A stretch of DNA of 64,000 nt from Citrobacter europaeus (GCA_020099315.1 CP083650.1:3100001-3164000), one strand, 5' to 3'; shown: positions 37,392 through 46,862, numbered from the stretch's first letter. Notes: generated by a model not told the origin, from the sequence alone. Program-made: numbers and translations.

Positions 37392-38393
37392 ATGATTGAT
37401 TTACGCAGTGATACCGTCACCCGGCCAAGTCGCGCCATGCTGGAAGAGATGATGGCAGCCCCGGTCGGGGACGACGTGTACGGTGATGACCCTACCGTTA
37501 ACGCTCTCCAGCAATACGCTGCAGAGCTCTCTGGCAAAGAAGCCGCTATTTTCCTACCCACCGGCACTCAGGCAAACCTGGTTGCGCTGCTCAGTCATTG
37601 CCAGCGCGGCGAAGAGTATATTGCCGGTCAGGGCGCACATAACTATCTCTATGAAGCGGGCGGCGCAGCGGTGCTTGGCAGCATTCAACCGCAACCCATC
37701 GACGCCGCCCCGGATGGTTCCCTGCCGTTAGACAAAGTGGCAGCGAAAATCAAAGCTGACGATATCCATTTTGCCCGCACCCGTCTGCTCAGTCTGGAAA
37801 ACACCCACAACGGCAAAGTGCTTCCGCGCGAGTATCTGAAAGACGCCTGGGAATTCACCCGTGAGCGCAATCTTGCCCTACACGTCGACGGCGCGCGTAT
37901 TTTTAACGCCATCGTCGCCTATGGCTGTGAGCTTAAAGACATCACGCAATACTGCGACTCGTTCACCATTTGTCTTTCCAAAGGTCTGGGAACGCCGGTA
38001 GGTTCGCTGCTGGTCGGCAGCCAGGACTACATCAAGCGCGCCATTCGCTGGCGCAAAATGACCGGTGGCGGAATGCGCCAGGCCGGTATTCTGGCGGCGG
38101 CGGGACTGTATGCGCTGAAAAATAACGTGGCGCGTTTGCAGGAAGACCATGACAACGCCGCCTGGATGGCAGAACAACTGCGCGAAGCAGGGGCAGACGT
38201 CATGCGCCACGACACCAACATGTTGTTTGTTCGCGTTGGTGAAGAGCACGCTGCCGCGCTGGGTGAATACATGAAAGCGCAAGGCGTGCTGATTAACGCC
38301 TCCCCGATTGTGCGCCTGGTGATGCATCTGGACGTATCGCGTGAACAACTTGCTGAAGTCGTCGCCCACTGGCGCGCTTTTTTAACCCGCTAA
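37392..38393 (+). CDS. ltaE: Low-specificity L-threonine aldolase
   Basis: PLP enzyme that cleaves L-threonine and L-allo-threonine to glycine and acetaldehyde. The product is 333 residues, the E. coli length, behind AAGGAGA. The opening MIDLRSDTVTRPS and the PLP lysine in CLSKGLGTPVGS (about residue 197) are typical, and LHVDGARIFNA carries the cofactor-contacting Asp. It ends 10 bases before ybjT. Confidence 0.96.
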   Translation: MIDLRSDTVTRPSRAMLEEMMAAPVGDDVYGDDPTVNALQQYAAELSGKEAAIFLPTGTQANLVALLSHCQRGEEYIAGQGAHNYLYEAGGAAVLGSIQPQPIDAAPDGSLPLDKVAAKIKADDIHFARTRLLSLENTHNGKVLPREYLKDAWEFTRERNLALHVDGARIFNAIVAYGCELKDITQYCDSFTICLSKGLGTPVGSLLVGSQDYIKRAIRWRKMTGGGMRQAGILAAAGLYALKNNVARLQEDHDNAAWMAEQLREAGADVMRHDTNMLFVRVGEEHAAALGEYMKAQGVLINASPIVRLVMHLDVSREQLAEVVAHWRAFLTR

Positions 38394-38403
38394 GGAGATG
38401 GGC

Positions 38404-39834
38404 GTGCCGCAACGGATTTTGGTTCTTGGCGCCAGTGGCTACATTGGTCAGCATCTGGTTCAGGCGCTCAGCCAGCAAGGGCATCAGGTGCTGGCTGCGG
38501 CACGCCGCATTGAACGTCTGGAAAAGCAGCAACTGGCCAATGTCAGTTGCCATAAGGTCGATTTGAATTGGCCAGATAACCTCACCCCGCTGTTGACGGG
38601 TGTTGATACGGTTTACTATCTGGTTCATGGTATGGGTGAAGGCGGTGATTTTATCGCCCACGAACGCCATGTGGCGATGAACGTACGCGATGCGCTGCGT
38701 AATACGCCAGTTAAACAGCTTATTTTCCTGAGCTCATTACAGGCTCCCCGGCATGAACAGTCCGATCATTTGCGTGCGCGGCAAATAACCGCTGACACCC
38801 TGAGAGAGTCAGGCGTGCCAATGACGGAATTGCGCGCTGGCATTATCGTAGGGGCAGGTTCCGCCGCCTTTGAAGTGATGCGCGACATGGTCTATAACCT
38901 GCCGGTTCTCACCCCTCCGCGCTGGGTACGTTCGCGTACCACGCCCATCGCGCTGGAAAATTTGATGTACTATCTGGTGGCGCTGTTGGACCATCCCACA
39001 AGCCATCACCGCATACTCGAAGCTGCCGGGCCGCAGGTGTTGAGCTATCAGGAACAGTTCGAGCATTTTATGGCGGTCAGCGGTAAACATCGCCTGCTCA
39101 TCCCCATCCCCTTTCCTACCCGCTGGATTTCGGTCTGGTTTTTAAACGTCATTACGTCAGTACCGCCGACCACGGCCAAAGCGCTTATCCAGGGTTTAAA
39201 ACACGATCTGCTGGCCGATGACACCGAGTTACGCGCGCTGATCCCGCAAAAGTTGATTGCCTTTGATGACGCGGTACGCAGCACGTTGAAAGAAGAGGAG
39301 AAGCTGGTCAATTCCAGCGACTGGGGTTACGACGCGCAGGCGTTTGCCCGCTGGCGCCCTGAATATGGCTATTTTGCCAAACAGGCAGGCTTTAGCGTTG
39401 AAACCTCCGCCAGCAAAAAAGCGCTATGGCAGGTTGTGAATCGACTCGGCGGCAAAGAAGGCTATTTTTTTGGCAATATTTTGTGGAAGACGCGGGCGGC
39501 GTTAGACCTGCTGGTTGGCCATAAGCTGGCTAAAGGTCGACCAGAACACTCTCTGTTGCAGGTTGGCGATACCGTCGATAGCTGGAAAGTTATCATCGTT
39601 GAACCAGAAAAACAGCTGACGCTGCTGTTTGGGATGAAAGCGCCTGGTTTGGGTCGCCTGAGTTTCACCCTGGAAGATAAAGGCGATCACCGACGCATTG
39701 ATGTACGTGCCTGGTGGCATCCGCACGGCATGCCAGGACTCTTCTACTGGCTGTTGATGATCCCAGCTCATCTGTTCATTTTCAGAGGGATGGCGAAGCG
39801 TATTGCTAAACTTGCAGAACAAATCACAGACTAA
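38404..39834 (+). CDS. ybjT: NAD(P)-binding SDR-like protein YbjT, GTG start
   Basis: A 476-residue extended short-chain-dehydrogenase-type protein of unknown substrate. The N-terminal Rossmann fold has GASGYIGQHL, and the C-terminal region (DUF2867-type) is followed by a short hydrophobic stretch (GLFYWLLMIPAHLFIF). I place the start at GTG 38404 (VPQRILVLGASG), since AAGGAG at 38392-38397 abuts the alternative ATG at 38398 too closely; this also gives the E. coli length. It is probably co-transcribed with ltaE. Confidence 0.9.
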   Translation: MPQRILVLGASGYIGQHLVQALSQQGHQVLAAARRIERLEKQQLANVSCHKVDLNWPDNLTPLLTGVDTVYYLVHGMGEGGDFIAHERHVAMNVRDALRNTPVKQLIFLSSLQAPRHEQSDHLRARQITADTLRESGVPMTELRAGIIVGAGSAAFEVMRDMVYNLPVLTPPRWVRSRTTPIALENLMYYLVALLDHPTSHHRILEAAGPQVLSYQEQFEHFMAVSGKHRLLIPIPFPTRWISVWFLNVITSVPPTTAKALIQGLKHDLLADDTELRALIPQKLIAFDDAVRSTLKEEEKLVNSSDWGYDAQAFARWRPEYGYFAKQAGFSVETSASKKALWQVVNRLGGKEGYFFGNILWKTRAALDLLVGHKLAKGRPEHSLLQVGDTVDSWKVIIVEPEKQLTLLFGMKAPGLGRLSFTLEDKGDHRRIDVRAWWHPHGMPGLFYWLLMIPAHLFIFRGMAKRIAKLAEQITD

Positions 39835-39931
39835 TGATAAAAAGAGCCTGTATTCTTTCATGTTTCCCATTGCATACAGGCGTATTTCACGGAAGAATGC
39901 GCACGATGTTTTTTAAACACAGTGGATTGAT

Positions 39932-40945
39932 ATGAAGGTACTGGTTACCGGAGCCACCAGCGGCTTGGGCCGAAACGCGGTTGAGTTTCTATGCAGCAAA
40001 GGCGTCAGCGTCAGAGCTACCGGTCGCAATGAAGCGATGGGCAAGCTGCTGGAGAAAATGGGCGCAGAGTTTGTACATGCCGATTTGACCGAGCTGGTGT
40101 CTTCACAGGCAAAAGTGATGCTTGCCGGCATCGACACGCTGTGGCACTGCTCCAGTTTTACCTCACCGTGGGGAACTCAGGAAGCCTTCGATCTGGCCAA
40201 CGTTCGAGCGACCCGACGTCTGGGCGAGTGGGCCGTGGCCTGGGGCGTACGTAACTTCATTCATATCTCCTCTCCATCGCTCTATTTTGATTATCACCAC
40301 CATCGCGATATCAAAGAAGATTTCCGTCCACATCGCTTCGCCAATGAATTCGCCCGCAGCAAAGCGGCAGGCGAAGAGGTAATTGCGCTGCTCGCGCAGG
40401 CTAACCCTCAGACCCGCTTCACGGTATTGCGCCCACAAAGTCTGTTCGGACCTCACGATAAAGTCTTTATTCCACGCCTGGCCCATATGATGTATCACTA
40501 CGGCAGTATCCTGCTGCCGCACGGCGGAAGCGCGCTGGTGGATATGACCTACTACGAGAATGCAGTGCACGCGATGTGGCTGGCCAGTCAACAAGCCTGC
40601 GATAAGCTGCCGTCGGGACGCGCGTACAACATTACCAACGGCGAGCATCGCACCCTGCGCAGCATTGTGCAGAAACTTATCGACGAGCTGAATATTGATT
40701 GCCGTATCCGCTCCGTGCCCTACCCGATGCTGGATATGATTGCCCGCAGCATGGAGCGTTTAGGCAATAAATCGGCGAAAGAGCCAAAGCTTACGCATTA
40801 CGGCGTCTCGAAGCTGAATTTTGATTTTACGCTGGATACTTCCCGCGCTCAGGAAGAGTTGGGTTATCAGCCCGTTGTGACGCTGGATGCAGGAATTGAG
40901 CGTACCGCGGCCTGGCTGCGTGACCACGGTAAGCTGCCGCGTTAA
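39932..40945 (+). CDS. ybjS: NAD-dependent epimerase/dehydratase-like protein YbjS
   Basis: A 337-residue extended SDR protein, the E. coli length, with Rossmann glycine motif GATSGLGRNAV at residues 7-17. Its substrate is unknown; sequence segments resemble 3-beta-hydroxysteroid dehydrogenase and sugar epimerase families. The stop overlaps the convergent amiD stop by four bases. Confidence 0.9.
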   Translation: MKVLVTGATSGLGRNAVEFLCSKGVSVRATGRNEAMGKLLEKMGAEFVHADLTELVSSQAKVMLAGIDTLWHCSSFTSPWGTQEAFDLANVRATRRLGEWAVAWGVRNFIHISSPSLYFDYHHHRDIKEDFRPHRFANEFARSKAAGEEVIALLAQANPQTRFTVLRPQSLFGPHDKVFIPRLAHMMYHYGSILLPHGGSALVDMTYYENAVHAMWLASQQACDKLPSGRAYNITNGEHRTLRSIVQKLIDELNIDCRIRSVPYPMLDMIARSMERLGNKSAKEPKLTHYGVSKLNFDFTLDTSRAQEELGYQPVVTLDAGIERTAAWLRDHGKLPR

Positions 40946-41772
40946 CCCTGCCCGTATTTCTCCAGTAACGCTTCAGCAATTGCCTGAGTTTCTGCATCCG
41001 CCACGCCGTTCCACAACGTCGGGCGGAAGTGCATCTGAAACGCCATAATCACCCGCTGCTGTTCACGCGGCGTCATATCAGGTTTTACTTCATAACCATA
41101 GCGCGACAGCAGATCGAGTAATGATGCGGTTTCTACCGGCGTATGGGGCGCTCGTCCGGCAAGATAAAATGCCACGCGCTGGGTATCCGGCCACGCGCCG
41201 ATGCCCTGAGCGGCCAGTGCTTTCCACGGAAATAGCGGGCCGGGATCGTCCTTGCGCTGCGGAGCGACGTCCGCATGGGCCACCACATTCTGCGGTTTTA
41301 TGTCGTAGCGGACGATAATATCTTTCACCAATGGGATTAACGCCTGAATTTGCGCGGGCTCAAACGGCGCAAAATACTTGCTGCCCGCTGATTTTTGCCA
41401 GCCGCGGTTTTCCAGCTCAATGCCGATCGAAGTATCGTTGATACGCGTAGCGCCGCGCCAGAAGCTAATCCCTGCATGCCAGGCCAGATCTTTTTCCGGG
41501 ACCAGTTGCCAGATACGCGGCTTGCCGTGGTAGAGCGGCGGCACTGCCGGGATCAGATAGTGTGAACTGACGTTTTTATCGGTCAGCGTAGCCAGAGAAG
41601 CGTCGAAATCATCCGCCGTGTAATGGATAACCAGCACTTTAATGCGCGGGTAAGCAGCCTGCGCCTGACGGCGGGTATCTAACTGATACCCGTCTTTGTC
41701 GACTATTCCTTTTTCGCCAGCACACCCCACCAGCAGTAGCGTTAATGCCAGCAAATACAACAGACGTTTCAT
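40942..41772 (-). CDS. amiD: N-acetylmuramoyl-L-alanine amidase AmiD, lipoprotein
   Basis: Outer-membrane zinc amidase that cleaves muropeptides, including anhydro-muropeptides. The product is 276 residues, the E. coli length. It has a lipoprotein signal (LLVGCAG, Cys17 as lipid anchor). Amidase_2 fold motifs include [11 protein letters not shown] (first zinc His) and [22 protein letters not shown] (second His and Asp), with a C-terminal peptidoglycan-binding region. It overlaps ybjQ by four bases. Confidence 0.96.
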
Positions 41773-42092
41773 CGACGAGTTTTCACCGCGGTGCCGCTGA
41801 CGCTCACCATCAGCATGCTACCGTCCTTGCCCACCGTTTCGTAATCGATATCGATACCGACTACCGCATCAGCACCGAGTGCTTTCGCCTGTTCACCAAG
41901 CTCCTGAAAAGCAATTTCACGCGCTTTACGCAGCTCTTTTTCATACGCGCCGGAGCGACCGCCGACAATATCGCGAATGCCGGCGAAAAAATCGCGGAAG
42001 ATATTCGCGCCTAAAATGGCTTCGCCAGTAACAACACCGCAGTATTCCACGATGCTCTGTCCTTCCAGCGTAGGGGTTGTCGAAAACTGCAT
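41769..42092 (-). CDS. ybjQ: UPF0145 family protein YbjQ
   Basis: A 107-residue soluble protein of the YbjQ/UPF0145 family with the typical [12 protein letters not shown] start and [12 protein letters not shown] core. The function is unknown. It is translationally coupled to amiD through an ATGA overlap, as in E. coli. It is divergent from ybjP. Confidence 0.93.
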
Positions 42093-42218
42093 GATTAATC
42101 TCCTTTTTGCGCTAAGAGCACGATCTCAAAAGCATTATCGAACCGATCCACTATCATTGAAAGGATATATTCTATCAACGTAGAACACTAATAGTAGAAA
42201 GCTAATAAGGAAATCATT

Positions 42219-42734
42219 ATGCGCTACTCGAAACTCTCTCTGCTGGTTCCCTGTGCACTACTTCTCAGCGCTTGTACTACCGTGACGCCGGTCTATAAAG
42301 ATAACGGCACGCGTAGCGGTTCATGCGTAGAAGGCGGGCCAGACAGCGTGGCTCAACAATTCTATGATTACCGTATTCAGCATCGAAACAATGACATTAC
42401 CGCCCTTCGCCCGTACATCAGCGACGACCTGGCTAAGCTGCTGAACGATGCCAGCCGTGATAACGCGCATCGCGAACTGTTTAACAGCGATCCGTTCTCC
42501 AGTCGCGCCACATTACCGGACAGCGCCAGCGTCGCCAGCGCATCGACTATTCCGAATAGTGATGCACGCAACATTCCACTGCGTGTAGAGCTGAAACAAG
42601 GTGACCAAAGCTGGCGTGATGAAGTGCTGATGATCCGTGAAGGCCAGTGCTGGGTCGTTGACGATGTCCGCTATCTGGGCGGCAGCGTACACGCGCCAGC
42701 CGGGACGCTGCGCCAGTCTGTCGAAAACCGCTAA
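42219..42734 (+). CDS. ybjP: Lipoprotein YbjP
   Basis: A 171-residue protein with a clear lipobox (LLLSACTTV, Cys19) and a DUF3828-like body, the E. coli length. Its role is unknown. It sits alone between the divergent ybjQ and the art genes. Confidence 0.93.
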   Translation: MRYSKLSLLVPCALLLSACTTVTPVYKDNGTRSGSCVEGGPDSVAQQFYDYRIQHRNNDITALRPYISDDLAKLLNDASRDNAHRELFNSDPFSSRATLPDSASVASASTIPNSDARNIPLRVELKQGDQSWRDEVLMIREGQCWVVDDVRYLGGSVHAPAGTLRQSVENR

Positions 42735-42770
42735 CCGCCCCATTCACCTGCTTAAATCATAACCCCCATA

Positions 42771-42805
42771 AATTGTCTGGCATTCTGCATAGAATGCCGA
42801 CAATT
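42771..42805. repeat. Strong inverted repeat downstream of ybjP
   Basis: AATTGTC + GGCATTCT pairs with AGAATGCC + GACAATT around a GCAT loop, interrupted by a single unpaired T. Fifteen base pairs in 35 bases make this the strongest hairpin in the ybjP-artP gap. Only a weak ATTATTCTT follows, so termination is possible but not certain. Confidence 0.7.
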
Positions 42806-42866
42806 ATTCTTGCCCACTGGTGGCCCCGCTATTTTGTGCTATGTTTAGATAAGAATGCGGTTTGCA

Positions 42867-42905
42867 TTTAACTTTTAACGCATAAATATTGCATAACTAT
42901 TCTGT
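42867..42905 (+). promoter_or_regulatory. Paired ArgR boxes upstream of artP
   Basis: Two 18-base ARG boxes separated by three bases: 42867-42884 matches 12 of 16 informative consensus positions and 42888-42905 (ATTGCATAACTATTCTGT) matches 13 of 16. The three-base gap is the usual operator geometry for the hexameric arginine repressor. They should repress artPIQM when arginine is plentiful. Confidence 0.65.
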
Positions 42906-42959
42906 CAAAGGTAGTATCTGCGGCTTCAATAGCTATCAGACTGCCAGTATCGAGTGTCA

Positions 42960-43688
42960 ATGAGTATTCAATTAAACGGCATTAACTGCTTCTACGGCGC
43001 ACATCAGGCGCTGTTCGATATCACGCTGGATTGCCCTCAGGGTGAAACACTGGTGTTACTTGGCCCAAGTGGCGCCGGGAAAAGCTCGCTGCTGCGCGTA
43101 CTCAACCTGCTTGAGATGCCGCGCTCGGGCACGCTCTCTATTGCGGGTAACCGTTTCGACTTCACTAAGACCCCGTCAGATAAAGCCATTCGGGATCTGC
43201 GTCAAAACGTGGGCATGGTCTTCCAACAATACAACCTCTGGCCACATCTCACGGTTGTGCAGAATCTGATTGAAGCGCCCTGCCGCGTACTGGGTCTGAC
43301 AAAAGAGCAAGCGATGGCGCGCGCCGAGAAACTGCTGGAACGTCTGCGCCTGAAGCCATACAGCGATCGCTATCCGCTGCATCTCTCAGGCGGCCAGCAA
43401 CAGCGTGTGGCCATTGCCCGCGCGTTGATGATGGAGCCACAGGTGCTGCTGTTTGATGAACCGACCGCCGCGCTTGACCCGGAAATTACCGCCCAAATCG
43501 TCAGCATCATTCGTGAACTGGCGGAAACCAACATTACTCAGGTGATCGTCACTCACGAAGTGGAAGTTGCCCGTAAAACGGCCAGCCGTGTGGTGTATAT
43601 GGAAAACGGTCATATCGTCGAGTTTGGGGATGCGAGCTGCTTTGCCAACCCGCAAACCGAAGCGTTTAAAAACTATCTTTCTCACTAA
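42960..43688 (+). CDS. artP: Arginine ABC transporter ATPase ArtP
   Basis: ATP-hydrolysing subunit of the arginine importer. The product is 242 residues, the E. coli length, from ATG 42960; a GTG two codons earlier is in frame. Walker A (GPSGAGKSS), signature (LSGGQQQR), Walker B (VLLFDEPTAALD) and the switch His (VIVTHE) are present. First gene of artPIQM, it is preceded by paired ArgR boxes. Confidence 0.97.
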   Translation: MSIQLNGINCFYGAHQALFDITLDCPQGETLVLLGPSGAGKSSLLRVLNLLEMPRSGTLSIAGNRFDFTKTPSDKAIRDLRQNVGMVFQQYNLWPHLTVVQNLIEAPCRVLGLTKEQAMARAEKLLERLRLKPYSDRYPLHLSGGQQQRVAIARALMMEPQVLLFDEPTAALDPEITAQIVSIIRELAETNITQVIVTHEVEVARKTASRVVYMENGHIVEFGDASCFANPQTEAFKNYLSH

Positions 43689-43704
43689 GATTCGGGACAA
43701 TACA

Positions 43705-44436
43705 ATGAAAAAAGTTCTGATTGCCGCGCTAATCGCAGGTTTTAGCCTTTCCGCTACCGCAGCCCAAACCATTCGTTTCGCCACCGAAGCGTCTTATCCT
43801 CCGTTTGAATCAATCGATGCTAATAACAAGATCGTCGGGTTTGACGTTGATCTGGCGAATGCGCTGTGTAAAGAGATTGACGCTACCTGTACCTTCACCA
43901 ATCAGGCCTTCGACAGCCTGATTCCGAGCCTGAAGTTCCGTCGTTTTGACGCGGTAATGGCCGGTATGGACATCACCCCAGAGCGTGAAAAACAGGTGCT
44001 GTTCACCACCCCGTATTACGACAACTCTGCGCTGTTTGTTGGCCAACAGGGTAAATACACCAGCATTGATCAGCTGAAAGGCAAAAAAGTCGGTGTACAA
44101 AACGGGACTACGCACCAGAAATTCATCATGGATAAACATCCGGAAGTGACTACCGTGCCGTATGACAGCTACCAGAATGCCAAACTCGATCTGCAAAACG
44201 GTCGTATTGACGGCGTATTTGGCGATACCGCAGTGGTGACCGAGTGGCTGAAAGATAATCCTAAGCTCGCCGCGGTTGGCGACAAAGTGACGGATAAAGA
44301 TTACTTCGGTACCGGTCTGGGCATTGCTGTGCGCCAGGGCAATACCGAACTGCAGCAGAAATTTAACGCTGCGCTGGAAAAAGTGAAGAAAGATGGGACT
44401 TACGAGACCATCTACAACAAATGGTTCCAGAAGTAA
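43705..44436 (+). CDS. artI: Arginine periplasmic binding protein ArtI
   Basis: Solute-binding protein of the arginine importer. The product is 243 residues with a signal peptide (MKKVLIAALIAGFSLSATAA) and the class 3 binding-protein signature (GFDVDLANALCKEI). ATG 43705 is chosen over an ORF start inside artP because it gives the signal peptide and the E. coli length. Sixteen bases separate it from artP. It is a close paralogue of artJ in this same window. Confidence 0.96.
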   Translation: MKKVLIAALIAGFSLSATAAQTIRFATEASYPPFESIDANNKIVGFDVDLANALCKEIDATCTFTNQAFDSLIPSLKFRRFDAVMAGMDITPEREKQVLFTTPYYDNSALFVGQQGKYTSIDQLKGKKVGVQNGTTHQKFIMDKHPEVTTVPYDSYQNAKLDLQNGRIDGVFGDTAVVTEWLKDNPKLAAVGDKVTDKDYFGTGLGIAVRQGNTELQQKFNAALEKVKKDGTYETIYNKWFQK

Positions 44437-44442
44437 TATTTG

Positions 44443-45159
44443 ATGAATGAATTTTTTCCTTTAGCAAGCGCCGCCGGGATGACCGTCGGCCTTGCCGTTT
44501 GTGCGCTGATCATTGGCCTCGCGCTTGCCATGTTGTTTGCCGTCTGGGAGTCAGTTAAATGGCGTCCAGTGGCATGGGCCGGCTCAGCTCTGGTCACCAT
44601 CCTGCGCGGTCTGCCGGAAATTCTGGTGGTTCTGTTTATCTATTTTGGCTCCTCGCAGCTGCTGCTGACGCTAGCCGATGGCTTTACGATCAATCTCGGG
44701 TTTGTTCAAATCCCGGTTCAGATGCAGATCGAAAACTTCGACGTCAGTCCGTTCCTGTGCGGTGTGATTGCGCTGTCATTGCTGTATGCCGCTTACGCGT
44801 CGCAAACGTTGCGTGGCGCGCTGAAGGCCGTGCCACTCGGACAATGGGAGTCAGGTCAGGCATTAGGTTTGTCTAAAGCTGCGATCTTCTTCCGTCTGGT
44901 GATGCCGCAGATGTGGCGTCATGCACTACCGGGACTGGGTAACCAGTGGCTGGTATTGCTCAAAGATACTGCGCTGGTCAGCCTTATCAGCGTGAACGAT
45001 CTGATGCTGCAAACCAAGAGCATCGCCACCCGTACCCAGGAGCCGTTTACCTGGTATATTGTGGCGGCGGCTATTTACCTGGTGATTACGCTGGTAAGTC
45101 AGTACATTCTCAAACGCATTGACCTGCGCGCGACACGTTTTGAGCGGAGACCAGGCTGA
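44443..45159 (+). CDS. artQ: Arginine ABC transporter permease ArtQ
   Basis: Inner-membrane permease of the His/Glu/Gln/Arg family. The product is 238 residues, the E. coli length. About five helices are visible, and the ATPase-contact loop (EAA-like) is LKAVPLGQWESGQALGLSKAAIFF. The stop overlaps the artM start by one base. Confidence 0.96.
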   Translation: MNEFFPLASAAGMTVGLAVCALIIGLALAMLFAVWESVKWRPVAWAGSALVTILRGLPEILVVLFIYFGSSQLLLTLADGFTINLGFVQIPVQMQIENFDVSPFLCGVIALSLLYAAYASQTLRGALKAVPLGQWESGQALGLSKAAIFFRLVMPQMWRHALPGLGNQWLVLLKDTALVSLISVNDLMLQTKSIATRTQEPFTWYIVAAAIYLVITLVSQYILKRIDLRATRFERRPG

Positions 45160-45827
45160 TGCTTGAGTATTTACCTGAATTGTTGAAAGGGCTGCATACC
45201 AGCCTGACGCTGACGGTCGCCTCCATCGTGGTTGCTCTGGTGCTGGCATTGATTTTCACCGTCATCCTGACGCTGAAAACACCGGTTCTGGTTTGGCTGG
45301 TTCGCGCTTATATCACGCTGTTTACCGGTACACCGCTGCTGGTGCAAATCTTCCTGATCTACTACGGGCCAGGACAATTTCCGACGTTGCAAGAGTATCC
45401 GGTGCTGTGGCATCTGCTGTCAGAACCGTGGCTGTGCGCTTTAATTGCGCTGTCGTTAAACAGTGCGGCCTATACCACTCAGCTGTTCTACGGCGCTATT
45501 CGTGCAATCCCGGAAGGCCAATGGCAGTCCTGCGGAGCGTTGGGCATGAGCAAGAAGGATACGCTGGCGATTCTGTTGCCGTACGCCTTTAAACGCGCCC
45601 TCTCCTCGTATTCCAACGAAGTGGTGCTGGTGTTTAAAAGTACTTCGCTGGCATACACCATCACGCTGATGGAAGTCATGGGCTATAGCCAGTTGCTGTA
45701 TGGTCGCACTTATGACGTCATGGTTTTCGGTGCGGCAGGTGTGATTTACCTGATCGTCAACGGTTTGCTGACGCTGATGATGCGCTTAATCGAACGTAAA
45801 GCGCTGGCGTTTGAACAGCGGAATTAA
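45159..45827 (+). CDS. artM: Arginine ABC transporter permease ArtM
   Basis: Partner permease of ArtQ. The product is 222 residues, the E. coli length. The EAA-like loop reads IRAIPEGQWQSCGALGMSKKDT. Last gene of artPIQM, it is coupled to artQ by TGATG and followed by a BIME. Confidence 0.96.
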   Translation: MLEYLPELLKGLHTSLTLTVASIVVALVLALIFTVILTLKTPVLVWLVRAYITLFTGTPLLVQIFLIYYGPGQFPTLQEYPVLWHLLSEPWLCALIALSLNSAAYTTQLFYGAIRAIPEGQWQSCGALGMSKKDTLAILLPYAFKRALSSYSNEVVLVFKSTSLAYTITLMEVMGYSQLLYGRTYDVMVFGAAGVIYLIVNGLLTLMMRLIERKALAFEQRN

Positions 45828-45832
45828 ACATA

Positions 45833-45914
45833 TGCCTGATGGAGCTACGCTTATCAGGCCTACGGTTCATGCACCTTTTGTAGGCCGGATAAGGTGCTAG
45901 CACCGCCATCCGGC
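45833..45914. repeat. BIME: two REP elements in opposite orientation
   Basis: Two REP (PU) units: 45833-45863 (GCCTGATGGAGCTACGCTTA then TCAGGCCTAC) and 45880-45914 (GTAGGCCGGATAAGGTGCTA then GCACCGCCATCCGGC). They match the enterobacterial REP consensus and are arranged head to tail as in a BIME. REP elements bind DNA gyrase or IHF and stabilise upstream mRNA, here probably artM. Confidence 0.85.
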
Positions 45915-45940
45915 AAATATGCATAAAGCAAAATAATAAA

Positions 45941-45974
45941 GACGGACAAGAACCTAAATTGTCCGTCTTTTTTT
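45941..45974 (+). terminator. Terminator of artPIQM
   Basis: GACGGACAA (45941-45949) and TTGTCCGTC (45959-45967) form a perfect nine-base-pair stem followed by seven T residues. It closes the artPIQM unit ahead of the separate artJ promoter. Confidence 0.85.
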
Positions 45975-45980
45975 ATATCA

Positions 45981-46019
45981 AAAAAATACTTAATCATTTT
46001 TATTGCATATAAATTCATT
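45981..46019 (+). promoter_or_regulatory. Paired ArgR boxes upstream of artJ
   Basis: Box 46002-46019 (ATTGCATATAAATTCATT) matches 15 of 16 informative ARG-box positions; box 45981-45998 matches 12 of 16, with the standard three-base gap. This is the best ArgR operator in the window and predicts strong arginine repression of artJ. Confidence 0.75.
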
Positions 46020-46088
46020 AAATGGCATTGTTAATCCACGCCGCAGATACGGTAAATAATCATAAGATTGACAGACGGGAGTTCCACC

Positions 46089-46820
46089 ATGAAAAAGTTA
46101 GTACTGGCTGCATTACTTGCTACTTTCGCCGCTGGCGCCTCAGCCGCTGATAAAATTAGTTTCGGTGTATCAGCCACTTACCCGCCATTTGAGTCGCTCG
46201 ACGCAAACAATAAAATTGTCGGATTTGACATCGATCTGGCAACGGCGCTGTGCAAACAAATGCAGGCTGACTGTACTTTCACCAATCACGCTTTCGACAG
46301 CCTGATCCCCGCGCTGAAATTTAAGAAATATGATGCGGTAATTTCCGGAATGGATATCACGCCTGAGCGTAGCAAGCAGGTTGCATTTACTCAGCCGTAC
46401 TATGCAAACTCCGCGCTGGTGATTGCGAAAAAAGACACCTATAAAACCTTTGCCGACCTGAAAGGAAAACGCATCGGCATGGAAAACGGCACCACGCACC
46501 AGAAATACTTGCAGGACAAACATCCTGAAGTGAAAACCGTGGCCTACGACAGCTATCAGAATGCGATTATCGACCTGAAAAATGGTCGTATTGATGGCGT
46601 ATTTGGCGATACCGCTGTGGTTAACGAGTGGCTTAAAACCAACCCGCAGCTAGGCGTAGCCACTGATAAAGTGACCGACCCACAATACTTCGGTACTGGC
46701 CTTGGCATCGCGGTTCGCCCGGATAACAAAGCCCTGCTGGAAAAACTGAACAGCGCGCTGGCGGCAATCAAAGCTGACGGCACGTACCAGAAAATCAGCG
46801 ATCAGTGGTTCCCACAGTAA
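46089..46820 (+). CDS. artJ: Arginine periplasmic binding protein ArtJ
   Basis: Arginine-specific binding protein that serves the ArtQMP importer. The product is 243 residues with signal peptide (MKKLVLAALLATFAAGASAA). It is clearly paralogous to ArtI: PPFES, DANNKIVGFD, FDSLIPALKF and GTGLGIAVR segments recur in both. The separate promoter carries the strong ArgR operator. It is the last gene of the block collinear with E. coli b0882-b0860. Confidence 0.96.
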   Translation: MKKLVLAALLATFAAGASAADKISFGVSATYPPFESLDANNKIVGFDIDLATALCKQMQADCTFTNHAFDSLIPALKFKKYDAVISGMDITPERSKQVAFTQPYYANSALVIAKKDTYKTFADLKGKRIGMENGTTHQKYLQDKHPEVKTVAYDSYQNAIIDLKNGRIDGVFGDTAVVNEWLKTNPQLGVATDKVTDPQYFGTGLGIAVRPDNKALLEKLNSALAAIKADGTYQKISDQWFPQ

Positions 46821-46836
46821 CGTCTGCCCAGTCTGA

Positions 46837-46862
46837 AAAGCCGCGCTCTGCGGCTTTTTTTA
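46837..46862 (+). terminator. Terminator after artJ
   Basis: AAGCCGC and GCGGCTT pair around GCTCT and are followed by six T residues. The second chromosomal junction (artJ to yegS) lies between here and 46951. A perfect eight-base-pair hairpin, TACGCCAG (46892-46899) with CTGGCGTA (46910-46917), lies in that interval. Confidence 0.85.
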
